A stretch of 64,000 nt of DNA, from assembly GCF_030052815.1 (NCBI RefSeq), contig NC_079501.1:80620979-80684978 (forward strand), given 5' to 3'. A program made the translations under genes and the position numbers. Below the pieces are notes generated by a model. The model saw nothing but the letters and a program-made list of their open reading frames with translations. It did not search any database and was not told the DNA's origin. Below are positions 11,394 through 22,883 of this stretch, one piece after another. How positions within the stretch are numbered: the first letter of the stretch is position 1; each line of letters begins with the position of its first letter. The DNA is from Hevea brasiliensis (lineage: Eukaryota; Streptophyta; Magnoliopsida; Malpighiales; Euphorbiaceae).

Positions 11394-14300
11394 GTAACCA
11401 TGGGCCCTACCAAATGCATAGCTGAGGTGACTCCAACTCTAATAATACAGATCTGATCAAACCCTCTATCAGAGCACTACTGTTGCTGCTGGTCTCTAGT
11501 ACCTACGCGATGGAAAAACCATTGTGCTAAAAATAATGCTTAGTGGTGTATAAATTAAAGTCAAAGTAACTAAATAATTAAAGATAATTATTCCCTGTAA
11601 AATTTCGTTAAGAAATATAGATTTCATAAATTTTGAGTCGTTTACATGTTTACTAAACTTTGGGAGCAAATAAGTTTAACAAGAACTTCTCTACTCATTT
11701 ATTCCATATTCAGTCTTATTAAATTCATATCAGTGCCCAAGTAACCTATAGCAAAAAAAAAAAAAATAAAAAAGACTAGATACACAGGCGTATACTAGTT
11801 AGACATCCATATGTCTATCATGTATACATCTGTCATGTTAGGCACAAAGCCAGCAGGCAGGCATAAAGCCAGAAATCAAATTAGGCATAATGGCCAATGG
11901 GCAGGCATAAAGCCAGAGGAATAACCATATCAGACAGATATTGTCTATCAATAATCATTCCTGTGGGCAGTACTGCAATCTGTAGTCCTTAATTGGTATA
12001 CCAATTGATCCAAGCTATAAACATAAGTCTAGGTATACTTTGTGCAAATTAATGTTATTAAATACTTATGGACTTATTATTTCATGTTATGCACTATTAG
12101 TGCTTTATAGCTATTTCATGTCATTTGTAATGGAAAAATAGGTTCCAATCTCACTTTCATATAACTTATGTATTTGGCAAACCATTTAGGTAATTTACAT
12201 ATCATGTATTAAATAATTCCTTAAAACTTTCTTTAGGTCCAGATTCTATCCCCTATCTTTGCCTAGCAATTTTTCTAAGATGTAGGGTCTGTTTGACCAT
12301 ACTTCCTTCATATAAGTTGTTCCTCTATGTTTAAACTTTGATTTCTCTTTTTGAATCACTCAATTTGGAGTTTTAGAACTCAAGTTATGGTCAATTTTCC
12401 AAGACTGGTTCATTGACCCTTTATGGTTCTAGAACCAGGTAGATTCTGGAATCAAACTTTGTCTAATCATTTGGGCATGTTACAGTCATTATTAGGCCTA
12501 ATGTCCCTCATATGAGTTGTTTCCCTATGTCTTAGGGTCACACAAGTTCAAGAATCACAATTTTTCAGGTTATGTAGGGTTAGTTATAGCCAATTAACTA
12601 ACCTAGACTCTTGAACCCTGTGCCTTCAGGATTTCATGTTTAAGTTAGTGTGTTTGATTCCTATTTTAGGGTCCTTAAACTCAAAATTTGAGGAAAGTTC
12701 CTGAATTAAAGTTGGATTCCTATTTCTTAGGTTTCTAGAACAGTTTAGCTCATCCCAATTGGAGTTTCCTAATGGGAGATATGATATAAAAACTATTATG
12801 GAGTCAAGTGGCTATGTAGTTCAATTTCATAATTTGAAATACTGAGTTTTCCTAGAAAATTGACCAAGTTCTATTAGGTTTTGGATTTTGGTCAAAACAC
12901 AAAAATTGTAGCTCCAGGTCTTATGGAGATTTTGGTTTTGGATTCACTACATTTGCAGTTTTTTTGGACTATTTTATGGTATTTTTGCCAAAACTGGTCG
13001 GGTAGGTCAAAGTCCAGAATTTCAGGTTAGCTTCTGGTTCTGGTTAGAATTATTGACCTAAATTTTTCTAGCAAATTGGTTGGGTTAGAGTCAGAATTGG
13101 ACTCTGTGTTCTTCATGAAAAATGTGTTCCTATGTCGAAGCTTTCTAATGGTTTAAGAATCAAGTCATTCTGACCTTCTTAGAGTAAGTTATGCCCATTT
13201 GAACATTTATTATTCATATGGTCATTTTTCCAGGTCTAGCAGGTAGTTAACCGGATTCAAGCCAATTTTAGGTGATGTTAGGTTCAGTTTCTTAGCAGAG
13301 TCTCTTCATGAAAAATGTGGCTTTATGTCCTAAGCTTCATCTCCAATTGGCCTCACACCAATTGGAGCAATGTGGCTCTACTTATGGCTACATAACCTTG
13401 CTGGACTCAGAGGTCCAGAATCCTGCACAAGAAATTTAACACTCCCAATCTTATTTCTACCCAACTACCAAACTTCAATTCACATTCATTGCACTTCAAA
13501 TAGTCAATAATCAACCTTAACAATGTCAATTTCAAATCACAACACAAAATCCCCAAATTTAAGTCAAAACTCTAATTTCCAAATTCTTAACTCATGTAAA
13601 CTCATAACATGCAACTTCTAACACATGTATACTCATCAATCATTGTTACTAAACAATTTTAATTCAACCAAAATCATCAAACTCCCATCTTTCCCATGGC
13701 TGCCGAAATTTAGGGTTTCCATTTATTCATTATATTCTTCTAATTCCATGGAATTTCAAATCATTTCTACATGTCATCCATGATTAACTAAGAGAGGTAG
13801 GGTAATCTTGCACTAACCTCACTTGTGACCAATTCCAAGCTTGATCAATCTTCACTTTCTCTTCAATCTATCACTTCCAATCTTCTTATCATAGGCAAGT
13901 GTCAAGTTTTTGTTTTGGGAGCTATGGGAAATATGAAGAGTAAGATAAGAAATTGGAGCTTGAAGGAACCAACAATGGTGGAAGGTGGTAGTGATGGTGT
14001 TTCGGCCAACATGAGAAAGGAGAGGAAGATGAAGACTTATGATAAGAATAAATTCATTTTCTTTTTCTTATGTTTATATATGTGCTTCAATTTAATTGGT
14101 CTTAATTTTTAATGATGTCATCATAACATCATGCTTAGGTCATAATTAACTTAAACTTCCATTTCTTTCTTTTCTCCTTTCTATTACACAATTCATGATT
14201 TTAATTCATTTATGTTTTATTCTCATTCATTTTGATTAACATTTAGGTCAAAATTCAACTCTAAGGGTGAAATGACCAAAATGCCCTTAATTGATTGCAT

Positions 14301-14674
14301 CGAATTATACTTACCTTTACCGATTGGCTTAAATTTTCTTAACATTTCCTTGACATTTTGATTGTCATTAATCCTCATTAATCCTTCAATTAAGTCTCAA
14401 ATATTATCTCATAGGATTCCCCTATGAGTTTGGGGTTGGCAACTGTATTCACAGCCGCTTCTCGTTAGGGTTACCCATCACTGGGACCTCGGCTCCCTTA
14501 ACCTATTGGCAGTTCATTTCTTTTATTTTTCTTTAATTTTACTTGGTCTTTATTCAATCAATTTATGTCTTCTTACTCTAGTTTAATTATAGTTTCAAAT
14601 ATCCTGGCTATCTGAGCAGACGTTAGTCATCGAAACAGTAGAATGTACGGACTACCTAAAGTGAGGGCATTACA
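11394..14674 (-). repeat. Tekay-like LTR fragment inserted in the plus-strand Athila
   Basis: On the minus strand the LTR begins TGTAATGCCCTCACTTTAGG at 14674 and shares the start signature and internal blocks (GCACCACTAAGCAT at about 11540) with the LTRs at 3578-8031 and 1655-9553. It is cut at 11394 by the minus-strand Athila. Flanking bases at 14675-14679 (AGACC) are the likely target site. The small plus-strand ORF near 13825-14112 is chance reading of the LTR leader. Confidence 0.8.
14073..14080 (-). promoter_or_regulatory. TATA box of the Tekay-like LTR
   Basis: Minus strand reads TATATAAA inside CACATATATAAACATAAG, followed by a CT-rich leader (TTCATCTTCCTCTCCTTTC). An inverted TGATGT/ACATCA motif lies about 50 bases upstream. 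Confidence 0.5.
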
Positions 14675-16030
14675 AGACCCTTCTTAGCAACAGCTAGAGC
14701 AATCATAGACATCAAAAATGGGTGTCTAACTCTAAAAATAGGGGATGAAGAAGTAGAATTCAACATGTTTCAAGCATTGAAGCACAAATCTAAACCCGAT
14801 GAGTGTTTAAGGGTTGACATCATAGACAAGCTAGTGGAGGAAGAATTTCAAAAGAGATATCCTGAAGATCCTCTTGAAGCTTGTATAGTGCATGGCTACA
14901 CAATAGAGAATGCGAACAAAGAAATTGTAGCATATACAGAAATTCTTGAAGCTAATCCACTTCTACCTATGGCCCAAGCACTTCTGGTGGAAAATCTGCA
15001 AAAGGAGGAATCCAAAAATGACCCTCATGAAGAAACAAAACATGTAGAATTAAAACCTCTTCCTTTTACACTGAGGTATGCATTTTTGGACTCTGATTCT
15101 AAACATCCTGTCATTGTAAATGCTAACCTGAATTCTGTAAAAGAGGGAAAACTCATAGGGGTTCTTAGGACCCACAGTACGTCTATAGGGTACACCATAA
15201 AGGACCTCAAGGGAATCAACCCTTCCATTTACATGCACAGAATACCTATGGAAGAGAATAGTAAACCCACCATTGAACACCAAAGGAGACTAAACCCTAA
15301 CATGAAAAAAGTAGTAAAAAAAAAAGAAATTTTGAAACTATTAGATGTAGGTATTATATACCCAATATCTAATAGCAAATGGGTTAGTTCAGTACATGTA
15401 GTACCTAAGAAGGGTGGGATAACTGTGATTAAAAATAATAATGATGAACTAATCCCTGCTAGGGTAATCACTAGTTGGCGAATGTGCATTGATTATAGCA
15501 AATTGAATGGTGCCATAAGGAAAGACCACTTTCCTTTTCCATTTATAGATCAAATGTTAGAGAGGCTAGCTAAATATTCTTATTTCTGTTATTTGGATGG
15601 GTACTCTGGATTCTTCCAAATCCCCATTCACCCAGAGGATCAAGAAAAGAACACATTCACCTGTCCTTATGGAATATTTGCATATAGAAGAATGTCTTTT
15701 GGTCTTTGTAATGCTCTTGCAACTTTTCAAAGATGTATGATAGCCATTTTTTCTGATTATATTAAAAATATAATGGAAGTTTTTATGGATGACTTTTCTA
15801 TTTATGGAACCAGCTTTGATGAATGCTTGACTAATCTTTCTAAAGTACTTCAAAGATGTGAAGAATCAAATTTGGTTCTTAATTGGGAAAATTTCCATTT
15901 TATGATAAGAGAAGGCATAGTCCTTGGGCACCTAATCTCAGAAAAAGGAATAGAAGTGGACAAGGCAAAGGTAGAGCTCATTGAAAAAATGTCACCACCT
16001 TTATCAGTCAAGGAAGTCGAAGCTTTCTAG
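14675..16030 (+). pseudogene. pol: Athila protease end and reverse transcriptase
   Basis: Open in one frame from 14675. It starts with RPFLATARAIIDIKNGCLTL, the segment following the protease active site, runs through a linker, then RT: SSVHVVPKKGG, WRMCIDYSKLN, YLDGYSGFFQIPI, the catalytic FMDDF box at 15782 and LGHLISEKGIEVD. RT copies element RNA to DNA in the cytoplasmic particle. FMDDF is the normal Athila variant of YxDD. The RT core is largely intact, but the frame is lost at about 16024, just before the F-L-G-H segment that continues in another frame. Confidence 0.9.
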
Positions 16031-16578
16031 GGCATGTAGGCTTTTACAGAAGATTTATCAAAGATTTTTCCAAAATAGCTAAGCCATTAACAAATTTGTT
16101 AAATCAGAATGTCCTTTTTGACTTTGATGAAAGTTGCCCTGTTGCATTTTACAGGATAAAAGAAGCCCTCATCCGAGCACCAATAATGCAACCACCAGAT
16201 TGGGAGCTACCATTTTAAATAATGTGCGATGGAAATGATTATGCAACAGGGGCAGTGCTTGGACAAAAGAAAGATAAGAAAATTCACGCCATCTACTATA
16301 TAAGAAAAACACTCGATGACGCACAAGTCAACTACGTAACCACAGAAAAAGAATTTCTAACTATTGTGTTTACAGTTAAGAAATTCAGATCTTATTTGGT
16401 TGGCTCCAGAGTTGTCATTTACACATATCATGTTGCCATTAGATACCCCCTAAACAAGAAAGAAGCAAAACCAAGGTTAATTAGATGGATTCTACTTTTG
16501 TAAGAATTCAACCTTGAAGTTAATGATAGAAAAGGAACCGAGAATATGGTAGCTGACAATCTATCCAGGCTCAAGTGA
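16031..16578 (+). pseudogene. Athila RNase H region
   Basis: Starts with GFYRRFIKDFSKIAKPL in a shifted frame, then a GAA-to-TAA stop at 16216 in ELPF-x-IMCD. The piece from 16222 carries [20 protein letters not shown] and [16 protein letters not shown], ending near ENMVADNLSRL. RNase H would remove the RNA template. The usual Asp-His-Ala box is degraded to YHVAI, and a further stop falls at 16501, so no active protein is expected. Confidence 0.85.
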
Positions 16579-17641
16579 AAGGAACAAGGGGATAGCTTGG
16601 ATGACCTGCCAATTGATGATTCCTTTCCAGATGAAAATTTGTTTATAATCTCCCAAACCCCTTGATATGTTGACTTTGTTGGTTACCTTGTCTGCAGAGC
16701 TTTACCACCCAACTTTTCCTACTAACAAAGGAAGAAATTTCTACATGATGTGAGATATTACACATGGGAGGAACCCCTACTGTAGAAGAGATGTAATGAT
16801 GGTTTAACAAGAATATGCATATGTAAGGAGGAAATAAAGAGTATCATGCAACACTGCTACTCATCACCTTATGGAGGACACCTTAGTACAACAAAAACAG
16901 TAGCCAAAATTATACCAGCTGGGTTCTACTGGCCAAATCTGTTCAAAGATGTACGATCCTTTGTGCTAACATGTGATCAATGCCAAAGAACAGAAAACAT
17001 CTCGAGATGGAATGAAATGCCACTGCATGGTATACTTGAAATGAAATTGTTTGATGCATAGGGAATAAACTTCATGGGTCTATTCCCATCTTCATTTGAA
17101 AATAAGTATATTCTGGTTGGTGTTGAATATGCATCAAAATGGGTAGAAGCAATAGCCACGCCAACAAACGATGCTAGAGTGGTAATCAAATTTCTCAAGA
17201 AATACATCTTCACAAGATGTGGCACCCCAAGGGCAATCATCAGTGATGGAGGAAGTCACTTTTGCAACCAGCAATTTGAGACATTACTAAAGAAGTATGG
17301 AGTGACTCATAAGGTGGCAACACCCTATCACCCTCAAACCAGTGGTCAAGTAGAAGTTTCAAATAGGGAACTAAAGCAAATTCTGAGAAAATAGTCAATC
17401 GCTCAAGAAAAGATTGGTCTTTAAAATTAGATGATGCATTGTGGGCCTACCGCACTGCATACAAGACTCCCATTGGAACAAACCCCTTTCGCTTGGTTAT
17501 GGGAAATCATGCCACCTCCCAGTCGAGCTTGAACACAAAGCCTATTGGGCAATTCAAACCTTGAATTATGACTTAAAAGCTGCTAGAGAAAAAAGACTAC
17601 TACAGCTCAATGAACTGAAAGAAATTAGGCAAAATGCCTAA
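16579..17641 (+). pseudogene. Athila integrase (catalytically dead)
   Basis: The zinc-binding HHCC region is visible (SPYGGHLSTTKT, then CDQCQRT near 16975). The catalytic core follows: the usual WGIDFMG reads stop-GINFMG, so both the Trp and the first catalytic Asp (GAC to AAC) are lost at 17059-17070. The second Asp (IISDGG) and the Glu ([10 protein letters not shown]) remain. A stop at 17392 and a frameshift precede the C-terminal piece at 17441-17641 (PFRLVMG / [14 protein letters not shown]). Integrase would insert the cDNA into the chromosome. Confidence 0.88.
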
Positions 17642-18293
17642 TTGCATTCTGTTGCTAACTCCCAATTCCATTCAATTCTTTCACATAGAATAAGTTAGCA
17701 TAACCTTCTAGAGAAGAAACTACCCTTGAAGAACTAAAAATTTGTTTGCCTAGAAAGTTACATGAGCCAGGCCGTGTAATGGTACACACCCCGTGTAATA
17801 TTCTGGACTATAAAAACTCACAGAAATAGGGACTCCAGAAAGTTACATGGGTCACCCCGTGTGAAGATACACAGGCCGTGTAACCAAAGAACCTATAGAA
17901 AGTAGGTTTGGGATAACCAAGGGCAGAAATTTACACAGCCCAGTGTAAAATAGGAAATAAATGAATTCTTTGGCAGAAAGTCACATGGGTTACCCCGTGT
18001 AACAGTACACGACCCGTGTTCTTGCCGAGAAAAGGAAAAAGCAAGATAGAAAGCTACACAGGTCGGGCCGTGTAGTGATACACAGACCCATGTAAAAAGT
18101 CGCAGATTGCGCACCGAAGAGGTAGGAAAGCGATTCCAAATGCCACCTCTACCCTTTTAAATGCCCTTTAACGGTTACCTACCCCTTCAACTCCTACAAA
18201 TACCCCTCTTTCCAAAGATTTCCTCACAAGTTTTCCCTCTAATCTTGATTCCCCTCTCCAAGCCCTAAAAATCTTTTCATCCTTTCCTCTCCC
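17642..18293 (+). other. Non-coding spacer between Athila pol and the downstream ORF
   Basis: No open frame of note. It contains the palindromic motif cluster described separately and then a pyrimidine-rich stretch (18180-18290) leading to the next ATG. An internal promoter is possible but not shown by a clear TATA box. Confidence 0.6.
17757..18098. repeat. Cluster of ACACGG/CCGTGT motifs in the Athila internal region
   Basis: Five paired blocks such as TTACATGGGTCACCCCGTGT and GATACACAGGCCGTGTAAC, spaced 50-70 bases. Same motif class as in both Athila LTRs, although this block is outside the LTR. Confidence 0.78.
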
Positions 18294-19608
18294 ATGGCCC
18301 CAACCAAGAGAGTCGCAAGTCAAATTAGTTCCTCATCTCGAGGGGGATATAATTCTCCATGCCTTCCCTCTCAACCTCCACCCTAATGCTTGAGAACTCG
18401 CCAAGCACCACCACAAGAGTCACAACCACCGCCTCTACAACCCCAACAACCACTAACACTAGAATTCTCCATTGCCTGGCCCTTTCGAAACATTGATCAT
18501 TGAGATTTATGTGCCAGGCTCAACAATTGCAAGATTTTATCTACAAAGTACATGGATACCACCCTATTGGAGAGATTGGGCCTAAAAGCAGAGGTTGACA
18601 TACTCTTTGACAGTATAGGGTGGACTTGCTTTGCCCAAATCTGCCACCCCCTATAGGGACACCACCTTGGAGTTCTTAGGAAGTTTCCAAGATAACCTTT
18701 GGGCAAATGATAGAGGTGACAGGGGGAGGATCACTTTTCGACTCCTGGGGGTCAACCGTGTCTTGAACATGGACGAATTCAATACCATCTTTGGTTTTGA
18801 TAGTTTGGGACACTAGGAAATCCTGCAAAATAGAATGATATACAACAGTGTCAAGTTCTAGAGAACCATTATGCCTAGTTCAGAAATCTATAAATTTAGC
18901 AGATCAAAATCCAGTGGATTAGCAAGCCCCACCCTGTGCTATATGCACCAATTCGCTGCCCACAACATCATGAGATGAGGTGATAGTTTAGGAGTGGTAA
19001 ATGCCAATGAACTATTCTTCCTATGGTGCATGGTGACTGGCCAACGTTGCAGCACCGACTACTTCCTTTGCAACCACTTTTGCCAGATATCCCACCAAGT
19101 AACCGATAATATTGTTGTAAGAGGCTTGATCACTACCATCGTCGTCCACTTCGGATTTGTGCCTGCCAATGTCTATTTGCGTCCCATCGCTACTGCCTCT
19201 AGGATTAACTAGACTATCTGTGTCTCCATGGGCAGGGTAGTAGGAGACCAGTGCCTTTTGATAGATGCTGAAGGGAATGTCATTCCCCAAGTAGTATCGG
19301 GAGGGAAAGAAAAAGGCGAATCTTCCAGTACAGCACCATAGCAGTAGGAACAGGAGGAACTAGAACCCATCTTACAAGGATCCCCAGCTAGAGTCCCTCC
19401 CTACACACCACCCCCTACTGACCTCGTGCTTACATTCCTATAAAGGATGGAGGCCACCATTGATGCTCGGATGAAGGCATTGGAGACCACCTTTGAGGAC
19501 CGGCTACGCTTAGTGAAAGAAAGTCTCCAAGAGGCTCACAACAAATTGGACATGATATTAGAGCACCATGACATAAATGGCCCTTCCTCACCTTCTGAGA
19601 CCTTTTAG
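18294..19608 (+). pseudogene. Downstream ATHILA-type ORF (env-position protein)
   Basis: Begins MAPTKRVASQISSSSRGGYN at 18294, then a Pro/Gln-rich stretch. A globular region follows (ERLGLKAEVDILFDSIGW; ITFRLLGVNRVLNMDEFNTI; ANELFFLWCMVTGQR) and a short coiled-coil tail (MEATIDARMKALETTFEDR at 19447). The layout resembles the plant-specific ATHILA ORF family (Pfam PF03078, from memory). Its function is unknown. I see no signal peptide or membrane segment, so a true envelope protein is not supported. Several stops and frame changes (near 18384, 18500, 18655, 18816, 18976, 19212, 19441) make it a pseudogene. Confidence 0.68.
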
Positions 19609-20622
19609 TTAATAGGACCATAGATAAGCCTTTCTTTTTGAGATATTGTATTGACATTGACCTTAATTTTAGCATCTAGGTCCATGACTATTACATTTTT
19701 GCTTTGTTTTGCTCTCTTTACTACTAAATAAATGATCTTTTTTACATAATTTGCTTACTCTTTTTGCTGTTGAGGACAATGCCAATTCTGAGTGTAAGGG
19801 TGCAATCATGCATTTATATATTTACATAACGCATTTCATTGCTTAATAATATCCATATTATACTTGTGTATCAAAAAAAATCTAGAAAATTTTTGCAAAT
19901 TTTTAAAATTCTAGAATTTTTCAAAAGACTTTTAAACTTAGAGTTATGATCAAAATTTTGATGAACTAATGATTGAACTCCCAGGGACTGAGGAATGAAT
20001 GTATCCGGATAGGCAAAAAGGCCTTAATATATGCAAGTATGCAATTCAAATCATATAAAAATTTACCTTTCCAACCCAACAAAAGCAATGAGTTTGAGGG
20101 AGAAGGAAAAAGGGACATAAAAAAAAAAAAGAGAGAGAGAGAGAACCCCTCTTCTCTGTATAAAACCAGTAGTAAACTTCGTATACTTAGTAGTTATGCA
20201 TAGATGCTATCCTAGTATTCACAATCCTTACAACTCTTCTTTGGTGATCGAGTTATTATCCCTTTAACCTCATTACAACCCTTTTAAAGACCTTTTGATC
20301 TTTTGAAAGTGGATGCTACATTAGTAGAGATAGGAAATTGAGACATGCCTATAGAGTTTTTTAGGGGAGTGAGTGTTTCTTAAGTTTGCCCTAATGAAAT
20401 AAGCTATTTGTGATTTATTAATAACCATGCACAAAGGAATAATTAGTTGAAGCTCCATGAAAGAGATGAGGCCCTAAGCAGGCAGCTGTTGAAGTTTCTA
20501 TGCCTTGAAGGAAGGAAATTGGTATGAATGGTGAAAGTTAGAATTTTGGTTATGTCTCCAAGTTTCCCCTAAAAAGTGTTTCAAAAAGAGTTTTAAATTT
20601 GCTTAAGGACATGCAAAAGTTT
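19609..20622 (+). other. 3' untranslated region of the Athila element
   Basis: AT-rich, no convincing gene. Contains TTGAGGACAATGCCAATTCTGAGTG at about 19770 (segment common after Athila ORFs), a (GA)n tract near 20131-20144, and nothing else I recognise. The short ORF 19973-20203 looks accidental. Confidence 0.6.
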
Positions 20623-20637
20623 GAGTTTGGGGGTATT
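20623..20637 (+). promoter_or_regulatory. Polypurine tract of the Athila element
   Basis: GAGTTTGGGGGTATT immediately before the LTR start TGATACAC; primes plus-strand synthesis. Confidence 0.7.
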
Positions 20638-22318
20638 TGATACACTTATATTATATAGATGTTTTTAAGTATAATTGTACACCATTTCATAGCATTTAGA
20701 TAGGCAATTGCATGCTTATTTGGTTATTTCATTACTTTTCATAAAATTCATTAATGCATACTAAAATCTATGTTTTCTGCTTATTTTAGGTGCCCTGAAG
20801 GAAATTTAAGGCATAGGAGAAAAGAAAGGAGCTTGGAAGAACCTAAGGAGCAAGGCAAGCTGCTGATGCACCTTACACGGGTCGTGTAAACTCAGACCTA
20901 GACCCGTGTAACTCCCTGCCTAGTGAAACCTGAAGAAGTGTAGTAGAAAAGCCAAAGTACACAGGTCGTGTAACATGGGCTGTGTAAAGCAAAGAGACCC
21001 GTGCAACTTTCTATCACCAAGGCTTGAAAAAGCAAGCAGTACATTCACAAGTACACGAGTCATGTAAGTAGACCCATGTAAGCATCAGAGGCCTGTGTAA
21101 CTTACTGCCTCCCATTCAACAGAAGCCTATGACTCTAGGAACTTACATGCCTTAGGCCGTGTAGTGACACACAGGCCGTGTAGTGACACACGAGCCGTGT
21201 ACTACATTCCAGCAACTTTCTAAATATGATTCTGGCTCCTATTTTGGCAATACCAACTAGACTTCTAATGCCCTTGGGACTCTAAAGCTTAACCCTAGGA
21301 CACCCAACATAAATAAGAGCTAACAGAAAATGATAAGGGAGTTTTTTTTTAAGAGCTTTTCAGAGAGCTTTTTAGAGGAGACACACATATATAAAAAGGG
21401 GAGAGTTTTGAAAGAAGCCTTCCAAAGGAACTTTAGCCGTCTTGAAAAAGCATTACATCAGCTCCAAGGACAGACTTCTGAGCTAAAGTTCCATAAGATC
21501 ACAGTTGCAGAATCTTCCCTTAGTTCTTTTATTCTTATTCTTCATATTGGCTTTCATGTGTTTTTATTTTTATTTTATTATATTTGTCAAAATCACCATG
21601 AGTGAGTAACTCCTTAAATTCTGGAATTAAAAAAGTAGCATTTTTTACTTTTGTTATGGATATATATTGAGCTTTATTTAATGGAATTGAGTTTTGTTCC
21701 CTGATTCAATATCTTGTGCTCTTATTGCATGCTATGTGTTAGTACCCACTTAGTCTTGATCTAAGATACTAATTGATGAACTGAGAAGTAAAGGTTAGTA
21801 TTGGAAAATTGAGATTTTGAACGTAGGAAGTCTGACCTAGAGATAGGCTGACAACCTATATGGAATTTTAAGAATTAATCATAGATATCAAAGGGTTTTG
21901 ATTAGGACTAATCACCAACGAAAGTAGGATTTAGCTCTAATTGAAACACACCTTAGATACCTTGAGAGAGGATCTAGGATACCTTAAGATTAATTTCCAT
22001 CAAAAAAACTAATATTCAATCCATTGGTAAGGCAAGATTAAAACTATAACAAGGTCAAGGTGTGAAATATGAAATTCCAGAATTATTCACAAAATTTGAA
22101 TTCTCCTTAAGCTCTTGGACTTACTCTCTTTAATTTTTAATAGTCACTCTGTCTTAGTTAGAATTCTCTCTCACAACTTTTGATAGTTTAAACAGTTAAA
22201 ATTACTGTGTAATTTAGTACTTACATCTTTAACTCCTCGTGGAAATGATACTCTATTCATCACTTTATTACTTGTTAGTAATCCGTGCACTTATGATGGT
22301 TGTAAAAACAAGCAAACA
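20638..22318 (+). repeat. 3' LTR of the plus-strand Athila (1681 bp)
   Basis: Starts TGATACACTTATATTATATAG and ends AACAAGCAAACA. It is the inverse of 11393-9755. CATAAATAAG at 21309 is a possible TATA box. ORFs inside are accidental. Beyond 22318 the sequence (ATTCCCAAGCC...) belongs to a different LTR. Confidence 0.87.
20873..21203. repeat. Cluster of ACACGG/CCGTGT motifs in the plus-strand Athila LTR
   Basis: About ten copies including CTTACACGGGTCGTGTAA and, near 21165-21200, two directly repeated GTGACACAC..GCCGTGTA units. Confidence 0.78.
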
Positions 22319-22883
22319 ATTCCCAAGCCAATTCAGTGTTTAGCCTTGGTTTTCCAGCCCAACAATTCTACCTTTTGAATCAGCTCACAATTTCTTGATT
22401 TCTTTCTTCTCTTTCACTTTGATTTCATTCTTTGATTATCAATTCCTTCAATTCTATCATAAAACATCATCTTAGATTATTGAATTAGGGTTTGTATATG
22501 AGCTTGGATGAGAGAAAAATGGAGAAAAGGAGAAAGAGATGGCCGGCTGAATGAATGGAAGAAGAAGACATAAGTTTTGTTTTTATATGCCTTAGATATT
22601 TATCTCTTCTTTACATATGTCTCTTTGCCATTGGTCCCCTTTAATTAGTAATTAATTAACTTAGTTAATCACACTTAATGATCTTAATTAAACTCAATTA
22701 GATGCTAAGTTGGAAAATTTTAATTTTCCTCTAAACTTCATTAATTTTGCAAAAAAGTCCATAGGTATCCTTTTCAAATTTTTAATTTAACCCCCTCATT
22801 TATTCCAATTTACACATCATATTCAATATTTGAGTTTCTTATTAAAATATACTGAAAACGGTCTATAAATTCGGGGCATTACA
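22319..22883 (-). repeat. LTR 5' segment of a chromovirus-like element (nested in the LTR to its right)
   Basis: On the minus strand it begins TGTAATGCCCCGAATTTATAG at 22883. It aligns over its whole length with 23930-24498 (shared AGGGTTTGTAT, CCAAGCCAATT and TTAATTAACTTA blocks). It is cut at 22319 by the plus-strand Athila. Unlike the copy at 24498 it is not preceded by a polypurine tract, so it is a separate insertion; TTTTT at 22884-22888 may be its target site. Confidence 0.72.

Larger units (their letters stand above)
14675..22318 (+). mobile_element. Athila-lineage Ty3/gypsy element, 3' part, plus strand
   Basis: Order from 14675: end of protease, RT, RNase H, integrase (all to 17641), spacer with palindromic motifs, a downstream ATHILA-type ORF (18294-19608), 3' UTR, polypurine tract and 3' LTR (20638-22318). 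Everything upstream (5' LTR, gag, most of protease) is separated by the insertion at 14674 and is not in the window. The element itself lies inside another LTR: bases on both sides of its 3' LTR end belong to the LTR beginning at 22883. Confidence 0.87.

Noticed and set aside
13825..14112. Plus-strand 95-aa ORF with hydrophobic end
   Set aside because: Lies antisense in the leader of a Tekay-like LTR and is not conserved in the other LTR copies; the hydrophobic run is translated A/T-rich sequence.
15025..15853. Minus-strand ORFs (67-95 aa) over Athila pol
   Set aside because: The plus strand encodes clear RT motifs across the same bases.
20131..20144. GA-rich microsatellite as a possible polypurine tract
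   Set aside because: 500 bases from the LTR; the tract adjacent to the LTR at 20623 is the proper candidate.
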